A stretch of DNA of 33,782 bases from Candidatus Endomicrobiellum mastotermitis. GTDB lineage: Bacteria; Elusimicrobiota; Endomicrobiia; Endomicrobiales; Endomicrobiaceae. The notes below the pieces were generated by a model that worked only from the letters and a program-made list of their open reading frames with translations, did not search any database and had not been told where the DNA came from. Each line of letters starts with the position of its first letter. Position 1 is the stretch's first letter. The stretch spans positions 1 to 33,782 of the forward strand of contig JAISTT010000014.1 of assembly GCA_031272445.1 (NCBI GenBank), in the 5' to 3' direction. This document shows, one piece after another, positions 8,696 to 16,647 of this stretch. Position numbers and translations under genes: made by a program.

Positions 8696-9148
8696 ATGAA
8701 TAAAATTAAAAGGTTAGCTTTTGGTACTGACCATACCACTACTAAAATAAGAGATAAAGTAAAAAATTACTTACTTAGTAGTGGATATGAAGTTGAGGAT
8801 TTTGGTTATAGTGGGAACAGCAGTTGTGATTATCCAGACTTTGCTATAGAAGTGGCAAAAGCTATTCTTATCAAGAGAGCAGATAAGGGAATTCTTATAT
8901 GTGGAACAGGAATTGGCATGTGTATCGCTGCAAATAAAGTTAAGGGTGTAATTGCGGCAACTTGCTGGGACGAGAATACTGCAAGACTTGTAGTTCAACA
9001 TAATGCGGCAGATATTATATGTTTAGGATCAAGGACTGCAAGTTTAGATGATATTTGTTACAGAATAAAAATTTTTCTTGAAACGCAATTTGAAAAAAGA
9101 CATTCTCAAAGAATAGAAAAAATTAAAAAAATTGAAAAACAGTATTGA
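8696..9148 (+). CDS. rpiB: Ribose-5-phosphate isomerase B (RpiB/LacAB family)
   Basis: Interconverts ribulose-5-phosphate and ribose-5-phosphate in the pentose phosphate pathway. The 150-aa protein has the RpiB layout: substrate-binding GTDH (10-13; usually GSDH), the catalytic-cysteine loop ILICGTGIGMCIAANK (Cys69), then ATCWDENTARLVVQHNAADIICLGSR. In the usual HNDAN motif the last Asn is Asp106 here (HNAAD), a small departure. The C-terminus is lysine-rich and slightly extended. LacA/LacB galactose-6-phosphate isomerases share the fold, but the single gene and transketolase neighbours favour RpiB. The 118-nt gap before the transketolase genes contains no feature beyond an AAGGAG ribosome site at its end. 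Confidence 0.93.
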   Translation: MNKIKRLAFGTDHTTTKIRDKVKNYLLSSGYEVEDFGYSGNSSCDYPDFAIEVAKAILIKRADKGILICGTGIGMCIAANKVKGVIAATCWDENTARLVVQHNAADIICLGSRTASLDDICYRIKIFLETQFEKRHSQRIEKIKKIEKQY

Positions 9149-9266
9149 AATTATTCTTGGCTTAACATTATTTAGGATTTTACATTCCAATATTTTTTAA
9201 TATAAATCTAAATTAAAGATTATATTTTCTATCAAGTAACAATTAAGATTAAGGAGTTATACAACG

Positions 9267-10091
9267 ATGAGTGAAGTATCAAACTTAAGTATGACTTGTA
9301 TAAATGTTAGAAAAGATATTATTAAAATGCTTTATAGTGCAGGTTCCGGACATCCTGGCGGTAGTTTATCGTCCGTTGAACTTCTAGTCTCATTATATTT
9401 TAAACATATGAGATTTAATCCTAAAAACACAAAAGACCCTAATAGAGATTATTTTATTTTATCTAAAGGACATGTTTGTCCCGTCCTCTACGCAATTCTA
9501 GCCCGACTTGGATGTTTCAATCATGACGAACTAAATACTTTAAGGAGGATTGGGAGTAGACTTCAAGGGCATCCAGCAAAAGACAAGAATCTACCAGGAA
9601 TAGAAATATCTACCGGTTCCTTGGGATATGGCTTATCAATTGGAGCTGGAATTGCTATAGGGATCAAAAAAACAAATAAACCCAATAGAGTTTATGTGCT
9701 TATGGGGGATGGAGAACAACAGGAAGGTAATATATGGGAAGCTGCTATGTCTTCTGCTCATTATAAACTAAATAATCTATGTGCAATTGTTGATAATAAT
9801 GGACTGCAAATAGATGGTGCTACAAAAAATATAATGAATGTTGAACCATTAATACATAAGTATAAAGCTTTTGGATGGAATACTATAGGTATAGATGGAC
9901 ATAATTTAGAAGAAATAAATAGTGCATATTTAAAATTTAAAAGTGAAAAAGAAAAACCTACAGTTATAATAGCGAAAACTATTAAAGGTAAAGGAGTTTC
10001 TTTCATGGAGAATGCTCCTCAATGGCATGGCAAAGTACCTTCAAAAGAATTAACAGAAAAAGCTCTAGCTGAAATACTAAAGGGGGCGTGA
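9267..10091 (+). CDS. Transketolase, N-terminal (ThDP pyrophosphate-binding) subunit
   Basis: First half of a split transketolase (274 aa). Transketolase moves two-carbon units between sugar phosphates in the non-oxidative pentose phosphate pathway. The diphosphate-binding motif GDG (147-149) with Asn155 and NNGLQ is present (MGDGEQQEGNIWEAAMSSA), as are the histidines in SGHPGGSLSS (28-30), SKGH and QGHPAK. ATG 9267 follows AAGGAG at 9251-9256. The pyrimidine-binding half is the next gene, 41 nt downstream in another frame, so the two are made as separate chains, as in many anaerobic bacteria and archaea. The active site should form between the two polypeptides. Confidence 0.95.
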   Translation: MSEVSNLSMTCINVRKDIIKMLYSAGSGHPGGSLSSVELLVSLYFKHMRFNPKNTKDPNRDYFILSKGHVCPVLYAILARLGCFNHDELNTLRRIGSRLQGHPAKDKNLPGIEISTGSLGYGLSIGAGIAIGIKKTNKPNRVYVLMGDGEQQEGNIWEAAMSSAHYKLNNLCAIVDNNGLQIDGATKNIMNVEPLIHKYKAFGWNTIGIDGHNLEEINSAYLKFKSEKEKPTVIIAKTIKGKGVSFMENAPQWHGKVPSKELTEKALAEILKGA

Positions 10092-10132
10092 AAAAGTAAA
10101 ATAAACTAAAATCAAAAAGGAAAAATAATAAA

Positions 10133-11077
10133 GTGAAAGTTTATGAAAAAAAAGCTACAAGATTTGGTTTTGGAGAAGCTCTTGTTGAACTTGGCGAAAA
10201 AAACCCTAAAGTTTTTGTTTTAGGGGCAGATACCACTTCTTCAGTCTTAATAAATAATTTTCAGAAAAGGTTTCCTGAAAGATTTATTAATGTTGGTATA
10301 GCAGAGAATAACATGATAGGGATGGCATCTGGTCTTGCTATTACTGGATTTATTCCATTTGTGTCAACTTATGGAGTTTTTTCAACTGGAAGACCATGGG
10401 AACAAATAAGAACAACAGTATGCTATTCAAATTTGAATGTAAAAATAGCCGGGTCACATTCAGGACTTATGGTTGGTCCTGATGGAGCAACGCATCAGGC
10501 TTTAGAAGAAATTACTATAATGAGGTGTCTTCCGAGAATGAAAGTTATAGTACCATGTGACTTTATTGAAACAAAAAAGACTGTGATAGCAAGTGCTTAT
10601 ATCGATGGACCAGTTTATATAAGATATGGTAGAGAAGACACACCAGTCTTCACAAGTAAAGATACTCCTTTTGAAATAGGCAAAGCAAACATTTTAAGAG
10701 ATGGTAGTGATGTTGCAATTATGGCTTGTGGAACAATGGTATATGAATCTTTAATAGCTGCCGAAATTTTAGAAAAAAAAGGTATAGAAGCAAAAGTTAT
10801 AAATATACATACAATCAAACCTATAGATGAGAAAGTAATTATTAATGCTGCAAAAGAATGCGGGGCAATAGTAACTGTGGAAGAACATCAGATTTATGGA
10901 GGTTTTGGATCTGCAATTTCTGAGGTATTAGTGAAAAGTTGTCCTGTCCCAGTTGAAATGCTTGGGATTAATGATAGATTTGGTGAATCTGGCGATCCCT
11001 ATGATCTAATTTATAAATTTGGATTAAAAGACACAAATATTGTGGATACAGTTTTAAAGATTCTCAAAAGAAAGTAA
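10133..11077 (+). CDS. Transketolase, C-terminal (pyrimidine-binding) subunit
   Basis: Second half of the split transketolase (314 aa). It holds the pyrimidine-binding domain with the glutamate that activates thiamine diphosphate (Glu58 in NVGIAENNMIGMASG), the SHSGLMVGPDGATHQALE loop (about 108-126), and a C-terminal domain with VTVEEHQIYGGFGSAISE. It begins with GTG at 10133; AAGG lies 12 nt upstream. The DXS family shares this fold, but the separate N- and C-chains and the RpiB/TpiA neighbours support transketolase. deoB begins one base after its stop, so the two are co-transcribed. Confidence 0.95.
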   Translation: MKVYEKKATRFGFGEALVELGEKNPKVFVLGADTTSSVLINNFQKRFPERFINVGIAENNMIGMASGLAITGFIPFVSTYGVFSTGRPWEQIRTTVCYSNLNVKIAGSHSGLMVGPDGATHQALEEITIMRCLPRMKVIVPCDFIETKKTVIASAYIDGPVYIRYGREDTPVFTSKDTPFEIGKANILRDGSDVAIMACGTMVYESLIAAEILEKKGIEAKVINIHTIKPIDEKVIINAAKECGAIVTVEEHQIYGGFGSAISEVLVKSCPVPVEMLGINDRFGESGDPYDLIYKFGLKDTNIVDTVLKILKRK

Positions 11078-11078
11078 T

Positions 11079-12260
11079 ATGATAAAAAGAGTTATATTGA
11101 TAGTTTTAGACAGTGTTGGAGTTGGAGAGCTTCCAGACGCTGTTATTTATAACGACAAAGGCGTAAATACAGCTGGACATATTTTAGATTTTATGGGAAA
11201 TTCTTTTTCTTTACCGAACATGGCAAAGCTTGGGTTTTATAAAATTCTAAACAAAAAATTCTATAACGATATAGATATTATAGGCTGTTACGGCAAAATG
11301 ATGATGAGATCGCCGGGAAAAGATACTATAGCAGGGCATTGGGAAATATCTGGTGTGATTTTAGAGAAACCATTTCCTGTATATACAAATGGTTTTCCTG
11401 AAAAACTAATAAAAGAATTTGAAAAAAGAATAGGTATCAAAACAATAGGTAATTATAGAGCTTCTGGAACTGAAATAATAAAACAACTTGGATCAGAACA
11501 TCAAATAACAAATTATCCTATTGTCTACACTTCAAGCGATTCAGTTTTTCAGATAGCGGCACATGAAGAAACTTTTGGACTAAACAAACTATATGAAATA
11601 TGTAAAATTGCTAGAGATATTTTAAAAAATGACAATAATAATATTGGAAGAGTTATTGCAAGGCCTTTTATAGGTTCAGATGGTAACTACGAAAGAACAT
11701 CAAATAGAAAAGATTATTCTTTAACTCCATTTAAAATTACAATTTTAGATAAGATAAAGGATTTTGGTGGAGATATTATTGCAATAGGAAAGATAACAGA
11801 TATATTTAATAATAAAGGAATAACTAAATCTGTTCATGCAAAAGATAATTTAAGTAATATGAAAATAATTATCAATGAAGTAAAAAATTTTTTTGACAAA
11901 CAAACACTAATTTTTTCTAATCTTATCGATTTTGATATGCTTTGGGGGCATAGGCGAAATGTTTTAGATTATGCAAGAGAACTTAAAAAGTTTGATGATT
12001 TTTTACCTAAACTTGTTGAAGAATTGCAAGATGATGATATGCTTATTATTACAGCAGATCATGGTTGTGATCCAACATACAAACTGCATACAGATCATAC
12101 AAGAGAATTTGTCCCACTTTTAGTATATGGAAAAAAGTTAAAGGGGGGTATTAACTTAGGGATAAGAACAACACTTTCGGATATCGCGCAAACCATTGCT
12201 GATGTTTTAGAACTTCCTGCAATGAAAAATGGATTAAGTTTCAAATATTCAATTTTTTAA
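11079..12260 (+). CDS. deoB: Phosphopentomutase
   Basis: Converts (deoxy)ribose-1-phosphate from nucleoside phosphorolysis to the 5-phosphate. The 393-aa protein belongs to the alkaline-phosphatase-like metalloenzymes. The first metal-binding aspartate is in IVLDSVGVGELPDA (Asp11), the phospho-acceptor threonine is expected in GKDTIAGHWE, and the second metal cluster is TADHGCDPT and HTDHTREFVPLL around residues 325-350. It starts one base after the transketolase C-subunit. The placement suggests that pentose from nucleosides is passed to transketolase and glycolysis. deoC is not seen in the window. Confidence 0.95.
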   Translation: MIKRVILIVLDSVGVGELPDAVIYNDKGVNTAGHILDFMGNSFSLPNMAKLGFYKILNKKFYNDIDIIGCYGKMMMRSPGKDTIAGHWEISGVILEKPFPVYTNGFPEKLIKEFEKRIGIKTIGNYRASGTEIIKQLGSEHQITNYPIVYTSSDSVFQIAAHEETFGLNKLYEICKIARDILKNDNNNIGRVIARPFIGSDGNYERTSNRKDYSLTPFKITILDKIKDFGGDIIAIGKITDIFNNKGITKSVHAKDNLSNMKIIINEVKNFFDKQTLIFSNLIDFDMLWGHRRNVLDYARELKKFDDFLPKLVEELQDDDMLIITADHGCDPTYKLHTDHTREFVPLLVYGKKLKGGINLGIRTTLSDIAQTIADVLELPAMKNGLSFKYSIF

Positions 12261-12698
12261 ATTTACATTATCTTACATTTTTAAACAAATACGTTTTTTC
12301 TAGATCTAGTCTCACACATAGACTTAACTAGATACTTAAACTTTATAGCTTTACATATTTTAACCTTTTTACCTAAAAAGCTTATAAGGTATTATAATGT
12401 AAAATTATTAAGTGTCAAGTACTAAAGACAAAATAATAACATTTACTCAATTAAGAAAATTAAATAAAATTGAAATCTACATGATTATATAATTGACAAA
12501 AAATGAAATAGAGAAGAAGTATCTGAAAAAACACATTTATTCCATTAACAAACACAATGACTAAATCTGTATAAAGAATTAATTGGACTATATAACCTCT
12601 ACAGAATATATGACTTGACCACAAACAAGTAATAAAAATCTAAAATCAACATCTCACAATAGTAATTACAAAAAACTGATAAGAGAAACACTCTGATA
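12261..12698. other. 438-nt intergenic region between deoB and recJ, no gene recognised
   Basis: Very AT-rich and full of stops in every + frame. Visible items are weak: a stem CTTTATAGCTTT (12341-12352) pairing with 12377-12389 across a 24-nt loop, overlapping the quasi-palindrome CTTTTTACCTAAAAAG (12365-12380), which might end deoB transcripts; and isolated TATAAT boxes at 12393-12398 and 12488-12493 without good -35 boxes at the right distance. No tRNA or structured RNA signature was found. It may be a decayed gene, but no protein remnant is recognisable. Confidence 0.5.
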
Positions 12699-14723
12699 AT
12701 GAGAGATAAAGAAAAAAAATGGAAAATCATTAAAGAAGATAGAGAAAAATCATCTGCAATTTCTTGTTCGCCATTAATATCAAAAATCGCTTCAATGCTT
12801 GTAAATAGAGGTATTGATACTATCGAAAAGACAGAAATATTCATTAATGGCGGAATTGAAAGTTTGCATAATCCATTTTTGTTTGCTGACATGCAGAAAG
12901 CTGTTGATAAAATAAGAAAAGTTATAGATTTAGATGAAACTATTCTTGTTTATGGTGACAGGGATGTTGACGGAGTTACAGCTGTAAATATAATTGTAAA
13001 CACAATAAAATTTCTAGGAGGGAATGTTCAATGGTATGTTCCAGCAAATGAAGGTTATGGTATTCATAGAAGTATCCTTTCAAAGTATGCTACTGAAAGC
13101 ATCAAAATTTTAATTACTGTTGATTGTGGAATCTCTGCTACTAAAGAAATTGCTTACGCTAAAACGCTTGGAATGGATGTTATACTCACAGATCATCACG
13201 AGCCACCTTACGAAGGAATTCCAAGCGCTGAAGCTATTATAAATCCTAAAATTTGTGGGTCAAGATATCCTTTTAAAGATATCGCAGGTTGTGTTGTCTC
13301 TCTAAAGATTATGCAAGCCCTTATGCTCACCTTTGATGAAGAATACAATAAAGAAATTATATTATGTCACGGTATTAAAAACAATAGAGATTATTGCGGA
13401 AATTGTATTTATTTAAAAAATGATTTAGAAGTAAAAAAAACCAGTTTTAAATCGATATCAGAGATAAACAAAATTACAGAAAAAGCTTTTAAAATTTACA
13501 CAAATAATATCAATATTAAGAATATTCTACTTAAGAGTAACAATCTTATAAAAGATAAGATAATTGTGCTTGAAAGTAATCAAGTAAATGATATTGAAGA
13601 CTTTTTAAAGATATACAAAATAAAAAAAACCAATGAAAATCAAAGAATGAAAGATTTTTTTGAAAAGAATCTTGATCTATGTGCTCTAGGTACTATTGCC
13701 GACTCCATGCCATTAATTGATGAGAATAGAATCATAGTTAAAGAGGGACTAAAAATAATAAAAAATCATCCTAATGCAAAGCCAGGGTTAGGTTTATTAA
13801 TAGAAGATGCCCTAACTTCAAAAGGTGTTCAGAATATTACAGCAAAAACGATCTCATGGAATATTACACCTGTACTAAATTCATCAGGAAGAATGTCAAG
13901 AGGAGTGTTATCCGCCCAACTTCTTATGACAAAAGATACTTATCAAGCAAAAAACCTTTATACTGATATACTTAAACTAAACGAGGATAGGAAGTGGCTC
14001 CAATCAGAAAACATTGAGTGTTTTAGGCAACTTTTAAGAAAACAATGTGATGTTGAAAATGATAAAGTACTAATAGTGAAAGCTTCAAATCTTGAGCATG
14101 GTGTTACAGGTATTATTGCATCACAAATGGTAAAAACATATTCAAAACCTGCATTCTTATTTATTACAGATGGTAAAGAAGCCATAGGAGCAGCAAGAAC
14201 AATTGAAGATTTTGATGTAGTCGCTGCCCTTGAAAGTGTTAAAGATATTCTTATAAAGTACGGTGGACATTGCCAAGCCGCTGGATTTGTTTTGAAACAC
14301 TCAAAAATTGATGAATTCACAAGAAGAATATTAGAATATGTTAATAAAAATCTAGTAAAAAAAAATCATAGTAACACACTAATTATTGAAAGTGAACTAA
14401 AGATCTCAGATATAAGTTTAGATTTGTATAAACAGATAGAAATGATGGAACCTTTTGGTATAGGTAATTTAAGACCCGTATTTTGTATAAGGGGTGTAAT
14501 TCCCACTGAAATATCAATTTTCGGTAATCATGATGAACATCTAAGATTTAAAATTTCACAAAAGGGAAGTAAAAATATTCAAGCTGTATTTTGGAATAAG
14601 TCAAAATTTGCAAGAATAATTCGCTCAGAAAACTCTTTAGATATTGCTTTCAACATTGACATAACATGTAAAAATAAAATATTACAACTTAACGTAATAG
14701 ATATGAAGCCAACATATCAATAG
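12699..14723 (+). CDS. recJ: Single-stranded-DNA-specific exonuclease RecJ
   Basis: 5'-3' single-strand DNA exonuclease of the DHH superfamily, used in recombination and mismatch/base-excision repair. Metal-binding motifs are present: VYGDRDVDG (84-92; the usual form is DYDVDG, here DRD), VDCGIS (Asp142), TDHHEPP (DHH at 165-167), and LGTIADSMPL (Asp335). The DHHA1 domain has YGGHCQAAGF (521-530), and the C-terminal OB domain has EPFGIGNLRPVF. At 674 aa it is about 100 residues longer than a typical short RecJ. The extra length is mainly between ~215 and ~318, before LCALGTIAD, and includes Cys223, His224, Cys233 and Cys236. ATG 12699 lacks an obvious strong ribosome site. Confidence 0.93.
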   Translation: MRDKEKKWKIIKEDREKSSAISCSPLISKIASMLVNRGIDTIEKTEIFINGGIESLHNPFLFADMQKAVDKIRKVIDLDETILVYGDRDVDGVTAVNIIVNTIKFLGGNVQWYVPANEGYGIHRSILSKYATESIKILITVDCGISATKEIAYAKTLGMDVILTDHHEPPYEGIPSAEAIINPKICGSRYPFKDIAGCVVSLKIMQALMLTFDEEYNKEIILCHGIKNNRDYCGNCIYLKNDLEVKKTSFKSISEINKITEKAFKIYTNNINIKNILLKSNNLIKDKIIVLESNQVNDIEDFLKIYKIKKTNENQRMKDFFEKNLDLCALGTIADSMPLIDENRIIVKEGLKIIKNHPNAKPGLGLLIEDALTSKGVQNITAKTISWNITPVLNSSGRMSRGVLSAQLLMTKDTYQAKNLYTDILKLNEDRKWLQSENIECFRQLLRKQCDVENDKVLIVKASNLEHGVTGIIASQMVKTYSKPAFLFITDGKEAIGAARTIEDFDVVAALESVKDILIKYGGHCQAAGFVLKHSKIDEFTRRILEYVNKNLVKKNHSNTLIIESELKISDISLDLYKQIEMMEPFGIGNLRPVFCIRGVIPTEISIFGNHDEHLRFKISQKGSKNIQAVFWNKSKFARIIRSENSLDIAFNIDITCKNKILQLNVIDMKPTYQ

Positions 14724-14753
14724 AAAATTTATTATTTTGAACAAAAGGATATA

Positions 14754-15644
14754 ATGGAAATGAACAAAAAATTTATAGAAATAGCATTTATAGGAGGAAG
14801 TGGATTATATGAAATTGATGCCTTAGAAAATATTATTGAAAAAGATATTAATACTCCTTTTGGCAAACCCTCAGATAAAGTAATTACTGGCACCATCAAT
14901 GGAACAAAATGTGCCTTTTTATCAAGACATGCTAGGGGGCATACTGTTAACCCTTCTGAAATAAATCAAAGAGCTAATATATACGCATTGAAATCTCTAG
15001 GAGTAAATCAAATTGTTTCATTTACAGCATCAGGTTCTTTAAAAGACGAAATAAAACCAAAAGATTTTGTTATCCCGGATCAGATTTTTGATAGAACTAA
15101 AAACAGACCTTCAACATTTTTTGAAAAAGGTATAGTAGCTCATGTTTCAATGTCACAACCTTTTTGTGAAAGAATAAGAGACTTAATTCATAAAAGTGTT
15201 CATGAGTTAGGAATAAGTCATCATCATTATGGAACTTATGTCTGTATTGAAGGCCCGCAATTCTCTACAAAAGCTGAATCAGAAGTAAATAGACAAGCAG
15301 GATTTTCTATAGTAGGAATGACATTATTTCCAGAAGCAAAACTTGCAAGGGAAGCTGAGATATGTTACGCAAATATTTCTCTTATAACTGATTACGACGT
15401 ATGGAAAGAAGGTAACGAAGTAACAAATAATAGTGTTATTAAAACCGTTGCAATGAATATTGAAAATAGTAGAAAAGTTATTAGAAACTTAATTGAAAAA
15501 CTTTCTTTAAGAGAAATAAAATGTACTTGTAAAGACTCATTAAAAACATCACTTATGACTTCCCCAGACAAAGTAATATCAAGCTCCTATTATAAAAATA
15601 TATCTCTTTTAATTGATAAATATTACAAAAACAGTTGTCCATAA
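14754..15644 (+). CDS. mtnP: S-methyl-5'-thioadenosine phosphorylase
   Basis: Purine phosphorylase of the PNP/MTAP family (296 aa) that splits 5'-methylthioadenosine to adenine and 5-methylthioribose-1-phosphate. Phosphate-site motifs are IGGSGLYE (13-20) and SRHARGH (57-63). The substrate site includes EGPQFSTKAE (166-175), GMTLFPEAKLAREAEICYA (about 188-206) and TDYDVW (212-217). The PEAKLAREAEI and TDYD pattern matches MTAP better than guanosine/inosine PNP, though some relatives accept inosine. AAGG at 14745-14748 favours ATG 14754 over ATG 14760. It follows recJ after 30 nt. No other methionine-salvage gene is in the window, so it may simply remove methylthioadenosine and recover adenine. 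Confidence 0.9.
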   Translation: MEMNKKFIEIAFIGGSGLYEIDALENIIEKDINTPFGKPSDKVITGTINGTKCAFLSRHARGHTVNPSEINQRANIYALKSLGVNQIVSFTASGSLKDEIKPKDFVIPDQIFDRTKNRPSTFFEKGIVAHVSMSQPFCERIRDLIHKSVHELGISHHHYGTYVCIEGPQFSTKAESEVNRQAGFSIVGMTLFPEAKLAREAEICYANISLITDYDVWKEGNEVTNNSVIKTVAMNIENSRKVIRNLIEKLSLREIKCTCKDSLKTSLMTSPDKVISSSYYKNISLLIDKYYKNSCP

Positions 15645-15807
15645 GTTGTTTTTAGTCTAGCTTTGAGTAGTACTACTGATATGGATAATGCATAAATTTA
15701 TACGTACAGTACAAAATTCATTTATTTTTAATATTTATACAACAAATAACAAACATAATAAATCTAAAGACCTATAGAGTTGTATAACTTAGACTTTCTA
15801 TAAAAAG

Positions 15808-16317
15808 TTAATTACTCATTGCTTTTACAATAGCTTTTCCAAAGTCCTCTGCAACTTCTGGACCATTTGCAGTAATAATATTTTCGTCAACCTCTATGGG
15901 ACTTCCAGTATATATAGCTCCTCCTTTTATCAGAAATTCTTTTCCATCACTGAAAACTGTTGCTTTTCTACCTTTTAAAATACCGGCATTTGCAAGAATT
16001 ACACTTGCTATGCATATTGAAGCTATAGGTTTTTTGCGCTTGAAAAAATTGCTTGCAAGCTTTAAAGCACAGGGATCGTAAAAAAATACATTCGACCCGT
16101 TCCCACCAATATATGCTATTGCATCAAAATCATTTAAGTTAATATCTTGTATTGTGAAGGTGCTCATCGCTTTATATCCAAATTTACCATTAAGCTCTCC
16201 AACTTTTAAACTTGCAGTTATTACTTCAATACCTACTTCTTCAAGAACTTTTTTAGGTTTATAATATTCCTCATCCCTGAATTCTTCAGGAGCAGTTACA
16301 AATATAATTTTTTTCAC
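15808..16317 (-). CDS. DJ-1/PfpI family protein
   Basis: The only minus-strand gene in the window. It is a small Rossmann-like protein of the DJ-1/PfpI class I glutamine amidotransferase-like superfamily. After the first strand (KKIIFVTAPEEF) comes the conserved RDEEYYKPKKVLEE; the nucleophile elbow is PIASICIASVILANAG with the likely reactive cysteine at residue 102 (109 from the longer start), followed by GILKGRKATVF. The PfpI-type histidine after the cysteine is replaced by Ile, so protease activity is unlikely; deglycase, chaperone or redox roles are possible, and the substrate is unknown. I use the GTG at 16317, which puts the start right before beta-1 as in the family; a TTG at 16338 would add seven residues. 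Neither has a good ribosome site. Confidence 0.85.
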   Translation of the reverse strand: MKKIIFVTAPEEFRDEEYYKPKKVLEEVGIEVITASLKVGELNGKFGYKAMSTFTIQDINLNDFDAIAYIGGNGSNVFFYDPCALKLASNFFKRKKPIASICIASVILANAGILKGRKATVFSDGKEFLIKGGAIYTGSPIEVDENIITANGPEVAEDFGKAIVKAMSN

Positions 16318-16338
16318 TTTAATTAACGCTTTTTTCAA

Positions 16339-16590
16339 TTTTTCGTTACTTTTTTAACACTTGGTGAATTATATGAACTACACACTACTCTTATATTTAT
16401 ATATAATTAAAAATACTTCAATTTTAAACAATAACAAATGTAACAACTACTAATTTATTAATTATAACACAAAATTATTAAAGTTTAAAATTTAGAACTT
16501 GGTTATAATTTTTTTCTATGAGCAACCAAAAAATTAGGATATTATATAGTTAATTTTTAATTTAAGTAGTTGTATAATTCTCATACACAA
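16339..16590. other. Divergent intergenic region between the DJ-1/PfpI gene and valS
   Basis: Part of a roughly 310-330-nt gene-free stretch. A TATAAT reads toward the minus-strand gene at 16373-16368 but has no clear -35. Further + strand TATAAT boxes at 16504-16509 and 16573-16578 lack convincing -35 boxes. No ORF, tRNA or riboswitch-like structure was recognised; the rest is AT-rich spacer. Confidence 0.5.
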
Positions 16591-16619
16591 TTACAACATA
16601 GTAATTTTTTTGATATAAT
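16591..16619 (+). promoter_or_regulatory. Predicted extended -10 promoter of valS
   Basis: TGATATAAT at 16611-16619 is a perfect extended -10 (TGnTATAAT). A weak -35 (TTACAA, 16591-16596) lies 17 nt upstream, as expected when an extended -10 carries the promoter. The start would be near 16626, giving a ~22-nt leader with AAGAGG (16636-16641) 6 nt before the valS ATG. Confidence 0.6.
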
Positions 16620-16647
16620 TTTCGCTTAGCTTATTAAGAGGCGCATA

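Noticed and set aside
12493-12521. TTGACA at 12493-12498 as a recJ promoter
   Set aside because: No acceptable -10 box lies 16-18 nt downstream.
12599-12892. 97-codon minus-strand ORF reaching into the gap before recJ
   Set aside because: Two thirds is antisense to recJ and it has no family signature; not enough to call a gene in the gap.
13958-14320. 120-codon minus-strand ORF
   Set aside because: Antisense to the conserved RecJ C-terminal half.
15666-15677. Perfect palindrome AGTAGTACTACT after mtnP
   Set aside because: Only 12 bp with no loop and no T-run, so neither a terminator nor a supported operator.
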